NCBI GenBank assembly: GCA_023412275.1
Contig: JAEYNY010000022.1
Location: 1-15,261, forward strand
Origin: Bacillota bacterium
GTDB lineage: Bacteria > Bacillota > Clostridia > Acetivibrionales > DSM-1351
Direction: 5' to 3'
Length of the DNA: 15,261 bases
Both the position numbers and the translations under genes were made by a program. Each line of letters starts with the position of its first letter. Within the stretch, counting starts at the first letter, position 1. Below are positions 1 through 6,638 of this stretch, piece after piece. Under the pieces are notes generated by a model. The model saw nothing but the letters and a program-made list of their open reading frames with translations, made no database searches and was not told where the DNA came from.

Positions 1-122
1 ACAATCAAGGCACCGGTTTTTGCCTTTAATATGTTTTCCAGACCCTCTCGGAGTGAAGTTCCCGGTGCCATCATCCTTAAAACATCTAAAAAGCTGTCAT
101 TTTTTAATCTCTCCAACCTCAT
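1..122 (-). CDS. disA: DNA integrity scanning diadenylate cyclase DisA, N-terminal fragment (cut by window edge)
   Basis: The first 40 codons of a minus-strand gene that runs off the left edge. The reading gives a start of MRLERLKNDSFLDVL followed by APGTSLREGLENIL and KAKTGALIV, which is the conserved N-terminus of DisA, the enzyme that makes c-di-AMP from two ATP while scanning DNA. The catalytic DGA and RHR motifs would lie beyond the window. Two in-frame ATGs exist, at 140 and 122. The one at 122 is preferred because GGAGGAG sits about 9 bases before it, whereas the ATG at 140 has no ribosome-binding sequence. The position directly after radA matches the radA-disA order of Bacillus and other Firmicutes, which supports the call. 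Confidence 0.9.
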   Translation of the reverse strand, partial: MRLERLKNDSFLDVLRMMAPGTSLREGLENILKAKTGALI

Positions 123-171
123 TTTAAATTGCTCCTCCATTTGACTCTATTCTTTATATTTACCCTAGACT

Positions 172-200
172 ATTTTACAATAAATTGATATATATAACAA
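172..200 (-). promoter_or_regulatory. Possible sigma-A promoter for disA
   Basis: Reading the minus strand, TTGTTA (195-200) is followed after 17 bases by TAAAAT (172-177), in the 66-base gap between radA and disA. No terminator is visible between the two genes, so this would be an internal promoter added to read-through from radA. The region is very AT-rich, so chance matches are likely. Confidence 0.35.
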
Positions 201-206
201 TTTGTA

Positions 207-1598
207 TTATTTAAAAACCATACCTATTACTTCTTGAATAGACTTTACCTCACATACTTTTATATTCTTTATGTCAAGTGCTCTTATGAGTGCACCCTTA
301 GCTACATAAACTTGTCTGAACCCTCTCCTGTCAAGTTCTCTGATTCTCAATTCAAGTGAAGGCACCTTTTTTAGTTCTCCCGTAAGTCCTACATCGGCTA
401 TGAAAGCAGTGTCATTTGGTATTTCCTTATCAAAAACAGATGATACAATGCTCATTATTATAGACAAGTTTACAGCAGGCTCTTTAAACTTCAAACCCCC
501 TGTGGTCTTTATAACAACATCCTTATCATACAGAGATATTTTTCCCCTCTGTTCAAGTATTGATATCAGCGTGTTGAGCTGTTCTCTTCTCACACACTCT
601 CCGATTCTGGAAGGAAACGGCGTATACGTCTTTGATACAAGGCTTTCTATCTCTACTATAATCGGTCGTGAACCGTCTTTTACAACTGTAAGTGCACTTC
701 CAGACACTTTTTCATTTTTATCCCTGGTGGTCATGAAATACTCTGACGGGTTATCTATTGATTCAAGGCCGTTTTCTGTCATGGAAAAATAGCCCCGTTC
801 CCATGTACTGCCAAACCTGTTTTTTGATACTGAAAGCCCTCTGAGCTCTTCTTCATTGTCCCCATCCAATATAAGCACAGCATCCACCAAATGTTCAAGA
901 GCCCTGAGTCCCGCGATTTCCTCGCTCTTGTTCATCTGTCCCACCAGAAAAACCGCTCTGGGGCGTGCAGGGTCTTTTGCCAGTTTCAGAAGTTCATTGG
1001 CACACTCCATTGTCTGTGTAGGTGAACCTGCTCTTGAGCCGGGGAAACCTTCCAGCACAAACGTCTGTATACTGTCTACTATTAAGAGATCCGGGTCTAC
1101 CTCTGATACAACACTAAGTACATTATCCATACTATTGTCAGAATATACCCACACATTATCCTGAATCTTACTAAAAATCCGGTCAGCTCTGCTTTTTATC
1201 TGGCTTTCGCTTTCCTCACCGGATGCATAAAGTACCTTCAGCCCTTTTGAAGCAACATCCCCTGCGACCTGCAAAAGCAGAGTGGATTTTCCCGCACCGG
1301 GCTTAGCTGTGATAATAGTTATTGAGTCCTTGACTATTCCTCCGCCCATAACCCTGTTAAACTCACTGATGCCTGTTACAATACGGTCACTGTTACCGGC
1401 TTTAACGTGAGTCAGCTTTACTATGGGCTTTGTTACTCTTACCGAAACTGACCGGGTATTCTTTTGATTTTGTATTTCTCTTTCTTCAAAGGTATTCCAG
1501 CTATCACACTCTGGACACCGCCCTACCCATTTTGAGGATTCGTATCCGCAATTGCTGCATTTGAAAACCGTCTTGTTTTTTATGTTAACCAACCCCAT
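207..1598 (-). CDS. radA: DNA repair protein RadA (Sms), somewhat divergent
   Basis: 463 residues, the normal RadA length. RadA is a RecA-like DnaB-type helicase that drives branch migration in recombinational repair. Visible in order: an N-terminal four-cysteine zinc finger (C14, C17, C28, C31), a RecA-like ATPase with Walker A AKPGAGKST (98-106), the RadA-specific KNRFG motif (259-263), and a C-terminal Lon-protease-like domain with GGLKFKEPAV and DVGLTGEL. Some conserved stretches differ from the usual form: the Walker A normally begins G-D/E-P-G, and the usual GHVTKEG region reads GQMNKSEE here. The key ATPase lysine (K104) is kept. The start at 1598 has no strong ribosome-binding sequence; a slightly later start before the zinc finger cannot be excluded. 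It lies 36 bases after the GH15 gene and just before disA. Confidence 0.92.
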   Translation of the reverse strand: MGLVNIKNKTVFKCSNCGYESSKWVGRCPECDSWNTFEEREIQNQKNTRSVSVRVTKPIVKLTHVKAGNSDRIVTGISEFNRVMGGGIVKDSITIITAKPGAGKSTLLLQVAGDVASKGLKVLYASGEESESQIKSRADRIFSKIQDNVWVYSDNSMDNVLSVVSEVDPDLLIVDSIQTFVLEGFPGSRAGSPTQTMECANELLKLAKDPARPRAVFLVGQMNKSEEIAGLRALEHLVDAVLILDGDNEEELRGLSVSKNRFGSTWERGYFSMTENGLESIDNPSEYFMTTRDKNEKVSGSALTVVKDGSRPIIVEIESLVSKTYTPFPSRIGECVRREQLNTLISILEQRGKISLYDKDVVIKTTGGLKFKEPAVNLSIIMSIVSSVFDKEIPNDTAFIADVGLTGELKKVPSLELRIRELDRRGFRQVYVAKGALIRALDIKNIKVCEVKSIQEVIGMVFK

Positions 1599-1634
1599 TT
1601 TTTACTTTGAATTTACACAGTTTATGTTTACACT

Positions 1635-3569
1635 TCACAGTACACCTGCATTTATAAGTTCAGAATAGACATGTACGTACATTGCGTGAGACCATGTAAG
1701 AGGAATTATCCATTCAGGCTTTCCCGTATCTCTGTTAACCTGTTCCGGCAGAAGTCCCATGTCTGTTTTTCCGTTTGCAGCCCATACCAGGTATTCCTTT
1801 GCCTTTTCATAGTTACCTGATTTCGCATAGTACAATGCTATCCAAAGGGTAGTAAGAATCCAAGGATTCCCACCAATATATGTGTCGTTTTCATATCTCT
1901 TTATACCGCCCACACCTTGTACTGTAAGGACTTGTTCAATTAAACAAACCGTATCTTTCAGCATAGGATCATCCAAATCAAAAATTCCAAATGGTATACC
2001 CAGCCCAACAAGGCTTACATCTACAATCCAATCCTCTTTGGTTACATCCCTCACGTAGCCCTTTGGATTTACTGTAACTAACAAAGTATCACCGGATGGT
2101 TCCTGTCCAAAGCCGTTTAGTTTTACCCTGATACTTCTGATAAATCGTCTGTAGTCTTCTTTCCAGAAGTATTTTACTATTGCTTTTTTAATATTGTCTG
2201 CAGTTTGATCCCATAAAATAAAATCTTCCGGTTTTTTTCCAAGAATACGTGCTATTTCCGCCGCTGACCTGAGCCCTGCACATACCGAAGCAGAAGAATA
2301 TGCATGTTCGCCATACCTTTCTTCCCATAAATCAAAGCTAGGGCTTGGAAGACCTGTTTCACTGTCTATAAACTTTACAAGGAAATCCGCCGCTGCCTTA
2401 ACGCTATCCCACACGGATTTAAGAAAATCTGTGTTTTTTGTATAGTTGTAATGGTTCAACATTCCCCATATAATTGTCCCTGTCTCATCCACCTGAAGAC
2501 CCCAGCACGGGCCTAAATTACCATTCATATGATATCTTTGCTGCCAGCTACCGTCCTCATCCTGAACCTTTACAGCCCATTTATAGAAATGGGCTACACT
2601 TTCCCTTAACCCGCCAATATCCAATGCACCCGTTATAAAAGCCGCATCTCTTCCCCAACAGTAAGCATATTTTCCACATTTCGTGAAGTATTCATCGGCT
2701 TCTGGAGCAGCCATTAATCCTCCGCTGTTTTTATTGTACATTAACTTGAATACAAGAAGTGACCTTTTGTACAATTCATCCAAAAGTGTGTTACCTGACT
2801 TTAGTTGTATTGTTTTCTCAAGATAGTCCTTCCAGTACTGTCCTGTTTCCCTTAAAGCTGTGAGCCCTCCTACTGTTTTAACTTTTCTAACAAGTGCTTT
2901 ACAGGATTTCAGGCTGTCTGCTGCACATATATACACATTAACAGTCTTTACATCGTGAGGCTGGAAAACTCCAAGTTCCCATGAAACGGCTGCATCCTTC
3001 ATCATTCCTATATCGTCCTTGCCGTACAGATATGTATTAATTGCCGCATCATTGGCATTATTTCCGATTTGAAACTGGTATACCGGAATATCTGAAGTAA
3101 TGGCAATATAGCTGTCCGGCTTGTAGTGAACCATTGCTTCATTTTTGAAATCAAATAAGCTGCATGCCACCTCAGAATCACTGCTGGTGGCCGCTGAAAA
3201 ACTCATTAGTCCTAATTCCCTGCTCTCATTATGAAGATTCTCAATTTCAAGTCTTCTTACCAAAACATCCATTTCAGGATGTACAAAGTCATATAGTACT
3301 ACCTTATATCCGTCAAAAAAATTTGTAACCGTGTTTTTAATTATATTGGAATCAGGCAGGTACTCCTGATGATTATCACATCGGATGTCATTAAGCCATA
3401 CAGTGCTTCCGATTTTATTTTTGTCATATAATCCCAGAAACATTTTATCCAAATGCTGTACGTAATCAATATCAGGCCAAAAAAGTCTTAAAAGTTCTGC
3501 TTTTTCGCTAAAACATGCCAACATTGAAGAATTCCCTGAGATTGCGTTGTTATAATATGATTTTTGCAT
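1635..3569 (-). CDS. Glycoside hydrolase family 15 (glucoamylase-like), probably cytoplasmic
   Basis: 644 residues with no signal peptide, so the enzyme is probably intracellular. GH15 enzymes release glucose from the non-reducing ends of alpha-glucans by an inverting mechanism with two glutamates. Residues 1 to about 260 look like the bacterial N-terminal beta-sandwich domain. The (alpha/alpha)6 catalytic domain follows, with WGRD at 305-308, the general-acid motif LWEER (E416) and the general-base motif LLPEQVN (E609). Both catalytic glutamates are present. Some GH15 members are dextran glucosidases or trehalases, so the exact substrate is open; stored glycogen or imported maltodextrin would fit a cytoplasmic enzyme. 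The start at 3569 is supported by GGAGG (3574-3578). It leads a possible GH15-radA-disA transcription unit and is divergent from the glycosyltransferase gene. Confidence 0.88.
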   Translation of the reverse strand: MQKSYYNNAISGNSSMLACFSEKAELLRLFWPDIDYVQHLDKMFLGLYDKNKIGSTVWLNDIRCDNHQEYLPDSNIIKNTVTNFFDGYKVVLYDFVHPEMDVLVRRLEIENLHNESRELGLMSFSAATSSDSEVACSLFDFKNEAMVHYKPDSYIAITSDIPVYQFQIGNNANDAAINTYLYGKDDIGMMKDAAVSWELGVFQPHDVKTVNVYICAADSLKSCKALVRKVKTVGGLTALRETGQYWKDYLEKTIQLKSGNTLLDELYKRSLLVFKLMYNKNSGGLMAAPEADEYFTKCGKYAYCWGRDAAFITGALDIGGLRESVAHFYKWAVKVQDEDGSWQQRYHMNGNLGPCWGLQVDETGTIIWGMLNHYNYTKNTDFLKSVWDSVKAAADFLVKFIDSETGLPSPSFDLWEERYGEHAYSSASVCAGLRSAAEIARILGKKPEDFILWDQTADNIKKAIVKYFWKEDYRRFIRSIRVKLNGFGQEPSGDTLLVTVNPKGYVRDVTKEDWIVDVSLVGLGIPFGIFDLDDPMLKDTVCLIEQVLTVQGVGGIKRYENDTYIGGNPWILTTLWIALYYAKSGNYEKAKEYLVWAANGKTDMGLLPEQVNRDTGKPEWIIPLTWSHAMYVHVYSELINAGVL

Positions 3570-3594
3570 AAAAACCTCCGCATTTTACTACCTC

Positions 3595-3603
3595 ATTATA
3601 GCA
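3595..3603 (-). promoter_or_regulatory. Extended -10 promoter for the GH15 gene
   Basis: The minus strand reads TGCTATAAT here: a consensus TATAAT (3595-3600) with the TGN extension. The best -35 match, TTGATA (3620-3625), is 19 bases away, which is long, but an extended -10 relaxes the need for a -35. Predicted transcription start is about 3588, giving a leader of roughly 20 bases before the ATG at 3569. Confidence 0.6.
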
Positions 3604-3605
3604 TA

Positions 3606-3635
3606 TTGAATTTACAGAGTATCAAATTATATAAA
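3606..3635 (+). promoter_or_regulatory. Possible promoter for the glycosyltransferase gene
   Basis: TTGAAT (3606-3611) is followed after 18 bases by TATAAA (3630-3635); an overlapping TATATA (3628-3633) at 16 bases is an alternative. It overlaps the promoter region of the divergent GH15 gene, so the two genes would share about 120 bases of control region. The stretch is AT-rich, which lowers confidence. Confidence 0.35.
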
Positions 3636-3692
3636 TAATTTAATCAGTTTATGCACAAACTATTTCGGATAAATACTATTTTGGAGGAAAAA

Positions 3693-4955
3693 ATGCAAAC
3701 TTTATTTATTAATTTAATATTTTATATAAGCGAGCTTTTACAGATATTAGTATTCATAGCAGGCTGCTATTTTTTCGGAATATCTGTATTCGGTTGGATT
3801 AAGAGGAAAGAAAAACTTTCACGAACTATTGTACCTAAAAAAAAGTTTGCTCTAGTAGTAGCTGCTCATAACGAGGAGCTTGTGATCGGACATATTGTAG
3901 ACAGCCTATTTAAACTAAATTACCCCAGAAATTTATATGATGTTTTTGTAATAGCTGATAATTGTACAGACAATACTGCTTTAATTGCCCGAAAGTTCGG
4001 AGCCAAGGTACATATCCGTGAGGATGCCTTCAAAAGAGGTAAAGGACATGCACTAGAATGGATGTTTAACAGAATTTTTCATATGGATACAAATTATGAT
4101 GCCATTGCTGTTTTTGATGCTGATAATCTTGTCTCGCCAAATTTTCTATTGGAAATGAATAAGCAGATGTGCAAGGGCTTCAAGGTGGTTCAAGGTTACA
4201 TTGACAGTAAAAACCCGTATGACAGTTGGATAACCTGCTCTTACTCCATTGCTTTTTGGCTTTCAAACAGGATATTTCAGTTACCGAGATACTATCTCAA
4301 TCTAAGCTGCGGTCTGTGCGGAACCGGATTTTGTATTGATACTTCAATACTTAAATCCTTAAAATGGGGAGCTACATGTTTGACCGAAGACCTTGAATAT
4401 ACCATGAAACTTGCTTTAAACGGCGTTAAAATAGGATGGGCCCACGAAGCCGTGGTTTACGATGAAAAACCCATTACACTTAGACAGTCCTGGAACCAGC
4501 GAAAAAGATGGATGCAGGGTCATGCTGAATGTGCACAAAAATATCTTGGAGCTTTATTCAAAAAGGCTTTTATTAAAGGTGACCTTACCTCTCTTGATTG
4601 TGCCTTATATTTGTTTCAGCCCATAAGATTTATTTTTGTGGGATTAATGACTGTTATGATGTGGGTTCAAACGGTTTATCCCCAATTTCCTCTTTACAGC
4701 GTACAATATGTATTTCCAGTTCAGGTATGGTATTTAATGGGCCTCTTTGAAGTACTCTACGGGCCGCTGATTATTCTGGCAGAGAAAAAGTTCAGCCTGA
4801 AGGTGATACTTGGGTTTGTTATCTACCCGTACTATTGTCTGACCTGGGTTCCCATTACAATACAAGGCTTTCTGGAGAAAAACAACAAAGAATGGAACCA
4901 CACCGTCCATACAAGACAGATTAGTATAAACGAATTGGAGAACAGCAACGGATAA
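3693..4955 (+). CDS. Membrane glycosyltransferase, family 2 (processive, cellulose/hyaluronan synthase-like)
   Basis: 420 residues from the ATG at 3693, which is preceded by GGAGG (3683-3687). An ATG 42 bases upstream (3651) lacks a ribosome-binding site and is not preferred. One N-terminal membrane segment (about 5-34) is followed by a cytoplasmic GT-A domain with AAHNEE (57-62), ADNCTD (88-93), the metal-binding FDAD (141-144), TED with the likely catalytic acid D233, and QRKRW (269-273). The QxxRW-type motif is typical of processive family 2 enzymes that build and extrude polysaccharides. Three further membrane segments follow at about 308-328, 341-362 and 368-392. Sugar donor and product cannot be told from sequence. 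It is the only well-supported plus-strand gene in the window and is alone in its transcription unit. Confidence 0.87.
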   Translation: MQTLFINLIFYISELLQILVFIAGCYFFGISVFGWIKRKEKLSRTIVPKKKFALVVAAHNEELVIGHIVDSLFKLNYPRNLYDVFVIADNCTDNTALIARKFGAKVHIREDAFKRGKGHALEWMFNRIFHMDTNYDAIAVFDADNLVSPNFLLEMNKQMCKGFKVVQGYIDSKNPYDSWITCSYSIAFWLSNRIFQLPRYYLNLSCGLCGTGFCIDTSILKSLKWGATCLTEDLEYTMKLALNGVKIGWAHEAVVYDEKPITLRQSWNQRKRWMQGHAECAQKYLGALFKKAFIKGDLTSLDCALYLFQPIRFIFVGLMTVMMWVQTVYPQFPLYSVQYVFPVQVWYLMGLFEVLYGPLIILAEKKFSLKVILGFVIYPYYCLTWVPITIQGFLEKNNKEWNHTVHTRQISINELENSNG

Positions 4956-4956
4956 T

Positions 4957-4985
4957 AAAAGGAGTACCGACTGGTACTCCTTTTT
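4957..4985. terminator. Bidirectional rho-independent terminator
   Basis: A perfect 8-base-pair stem GGAGTACC (4961-4968) / GGTACTCC (4973-4980) with loop GACT, flanked by AAAA on the left and TTTTT on the right. The stem therefore has a U-tract in both directions. It lies 1 base after the glycosyltransferase stop and 17 bases after the end of the Cys-rich precursor gene on the other strand, so it can end both convergent transcripts. Confidence 0.92.
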
Positions 4986-5001
4986 GAAGTAGGGAATTTT
5001 A

Positions 5002-5199
5002 TCAAGCGTATTCTCTAGCCGCTGAGTAAACTTTATAATTCATGCTTCCACTGAGACTGCTGTTGATAGCACCATCTGCTCCCGGAGCACCTGCACACCT
5101 TGAAACACATCCACCATAACAACCACAAGAGCAAGAACATACTGCAAATGCCATAACTGTGTTAGGCACTAGCTCGTTTCTTTTGGATAATTTTTTCAT
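5002..5199 (-). CDS. Six-cysteine RiPP precursor peptide (CLI_3235 bacteriocin type)
   Basis: 65 residues with a near-perfect ribosome-binding site (AAGGAGGT, 5205-5212) five bases before the ATG. Residues 1-20 form a Cys-free leader-like part beginning MKKLSKRNELVPNTV. All six cysteines then lie in a 15-residue stretch (21-35) spaced C-x-C-x-C-x-C-x3-C-x3-C. A Cys-free tail (36-65), rich in Gly, Ala and Ser, follows. The leader and its place beside a CcpM-type radical SAM maturase match the clostridial CLI_3235 family of putative bacteriocins (TIGR04065, recalled from memory, not searched). The maturase probably installs thioether links from the cysteines; the positions are unknown. It is last in its operon, 67 bases after the carrier-like gene, and its strong ribosome-binding site suggests high translation. 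Antimicrobial activity is inferred only from the family name. Confidence 0.85.
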   Translation of the reverse strand: MKKLSKRNELVPNTVMAFAVCSCSCGCYGGCVSRCAGAPGADGAINSSLSGSMNYKVYSAAREYA

Positions 5200-5228
5200 A
5201 AAATACCTCCTTAAAAGTTTTTTATGTA

Positions 5229-5251
5229 ATCATTTAAAATAAATAAATGAT
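5229..5251 (-). promoter_or_regulatory. AT-rich hairpin between carrier-like gene and precursor gene
   Basis: ATCATTTA (5229-5236) and TAAATGAT (5244-5251) form a perfect 8-base-pair inverted repeat with a 7-base loop, 17 bases before the ribosome-binding sequence of the precursor. It contains a single G:C pair and no following U-tract, so it is unlikely to be an efficient terminator. It may stabilise or mark a processed precursor mRNA, or arise by chance in AT-rich DNA. Confidence 0.35.
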
Positions 5252-5266
5252 GTACCCCTGCTATCA

Positions 5267-5542
5267 TTAAACTGCCTGAAGCTTATCCGAAGAATTACTG
5301 CATATATTCATTATGGCCTCTGCCAGATTGGATAATTTCCAAACGGTATAATCATTTTCAGCAAATATATTTGAAATCTCTTTTCCGAATTTTTTTTCAA
5401 GTTCATCTACAATATATATGGCATATATAATTGGATAATTATGATGGCATCCAATAATATTTTCATTTTCATCTTTTATAGTAATCCCCGTTATCCTCAA
5501 AACAGTTTCTTTTATTTCATTCATTACATCGCTTTTATTCAT
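5267..5542 (-). CDS. Acyl-carrier-related protein of the peptide maturation operon, no carrier serine
   Basis: 91 residues from the ATG at 5542, which has AGGGGGA a few bases upstream. An earlier ATG at 5572 would overlap the preceding gene by 17 bases and is not preferred. The segment VDELEKKFGKEIS and the helix after it resemble the second half of acyl carrier proteins. Aligned on ELEKKFG, the position of the phosphopantetheine serine (DSL) falls on P37-I38-I39, and no Ser or Thr occurs between T21 and S57. A classic 4'-phosphopantetheine attachment is therefore not possible there. It matches the family recalled as 'peptide maturation system acyl carrier-related protein' (TIGR04069). It starts 13 bases after the TIGR04066-type gene stops. 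A role as scaffold or partner of the maturase is inference. Confidence 0.75.
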   Translation of the reverse strand: MNKSDVMNEIKETVLRITGITIKDENENIIGCHHNYPIIYAIYIVDELEKKFGKEISNIFAENDYTVWKLSNLAEAIMNICSNSSDKLQAV

Positions 5543-5555
5543 AAGTTCCCCCTTT

Positions 5556-6638
5556 TTAAACAAGTGCCACATTTTCTTCTAATTCTTCTACCAAGGAGTT
5601 CAGTAGGTTATCCTTGACATCCGTATCCAACACATGACAGAATTTAAGTGTTTCATCGTTTATAATCGGTATATTATTTACACAGTGTTGTCTATCCAGA
5701 ATAATGTATTCTATATGATGTTCATAAGAAATCCTAAATTGTCTGTCAGACATATAGTAATAATCTGTAAAACATCCCAGCCTTCCTTTGCAGAAGTTGC
5801 GGCATTCATACAGATTCTCTACCTTTATTTCATCATTATGATACGAGCATAGAACATTTATATCTATATTCATTGCAGAAGATACAATTAGAGGAATCTC
5901 TCCAAAGTAATTCGTGACATACCTGTTAACAGGAAGTAGACCTCCTGGAACACCTATAATAATCACATTGTAATCATCCTTTAATACTTCTCTGTTTATA
6001 TAGTAATTAAACATATATACTTTCTCATCAATGGAAATATTTTTTGCCATAAGAAATGATGGAATCTTTTTAAAACCGAATAAATCACTATAATCTTTTG
6101 TACCAAACTGTAACACTTTGTAACCCTTATCCTGAAATTTTTTTCTAAGGTCAAGCTGTGCCTCAAACTTATTGCAGTTTTCTCCCATGGACATGACAGT
6201 AATCACGGGAATATCCGGTTGTGTCATTCTCTTGTCATATGTGAAATAATTCAATCCGGTCTCCTGAACATTGTCCAGTATTCTGATATTCTTATTACCT
6301 GAAAACTCTTTGAGACAAAAGTCGTATATCATCTTATTGGTCATAACAATTTTGTTTTTTGATACAGCAGTGTTAATCCTTTTAATATATGTGTCTTTCA
6401 ATTCATTAAAATTTTTTTCCAATAAAAGTACTACATCACATTTTTCAATTTCCATATTATAGTCATCACTTATTATCAAACCGGTTTCAACTTCGTCAAA
6501 CCCTCCTGCATCTCTGCCGTTTTCATATGCACCCTCAAGACATACCAGACTTGTAAGTTCGTAGCCCCTAAGCATATTACGGTATTTTACTATACAGTTA
6601 TCTTCCATACTGAAGGGGTAAACCAGAATTTTATACAT
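5556..6638 (-). CDS. Peptide maturation system protein, TIGR04066 type (function unknown)
   Basis: 360 residues from the ATG at 6638, which has AAAGGAGG (6645-6652) upstream; a TTG 18 bases earlier is in frame but overlaps that site. The gene overlaps the maturase stop by 8 bases, which points to coupled translation. No membrane segment or signal peptide is visible. The N-terminal half begins MYKILVYPFS and contains beta-alpha stretches such as CDVVLLLEKN. The middle has VITVMSMGENCNKFE (145-159), then GYKVLQFGT and YSDLFGF, and later VIIIGVPGGLLP. These hydrophobic strand-plus-glycine-loop patterns suggest a Rossmann or P-loop-like fold, but no true Walker A motif (GxxxxGK[ST]) is present. 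It corresponds, from memory, to the 'peptide maturation system' family TIGR04066, found beside CcpM in clostridia. Its reaction is unknown. Confidence 0.75.
   Translation of the reverse strand: MYKILVYPFSMEDNCIVKYRNMLRGYELTSLVCLEGAYENGRDAGGFDEVETGLIISDDYNMEIEKCDVVLLLEKNFNELKDTYIKRINTAVSKNKIVMTNKMIYDFCLKEFSGNKNIRILDNVQETGLNYFTYDKRMTQPDIPVITVMSMGENCNKFEAQLDLRKKFQDKGYKVLQFGTKDYSDLFGFKKIPSFLMAKNISIDEKVYMFNYYINREVLKDDYNVIIIGVPGGLLPVNRYVTNYFGEIPLIVSSAMNIDINVLCSYHNDEIKVENLYECRNFCKGRLGCFTDYYYMSDRQFRISYEHHIEYIILDRQHCVNNIPIINDETLKFCHVLDTDVKDNLLNSLVEELEENVALV

Noticed and set aside
400..1164. Two plus-strand open frames (400-792 and 856-1164)
   Set aside because: They lie wholly inside radA on the opposite strand, have no ribosome-binding sites and show no family-like motifs.
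3651..3692. Earlier ATG (3651) for the glycosyltransferase
   Set aside because: GGAGG at 3683-3687 fits the ATG at 3693; the first 14 codons would put charged residues before the membrane segment with no ribosome-binding site.
5229..5251. Hairpin as a terminator before the precursor gene
   Set aside because: The stem is almost all A:T with no U-tract after it on the minus strand, so termination is unlikely; kept only as a possible mRNA structure.
5543..5572. Longer start (ATG at 5572) for the carrier-like protein
   Set aside because: It would overlap the preceding gene by 17 bases and lacks a ribosome-binding site, while the ATG at 5542 has AGGGGGA just upstream.
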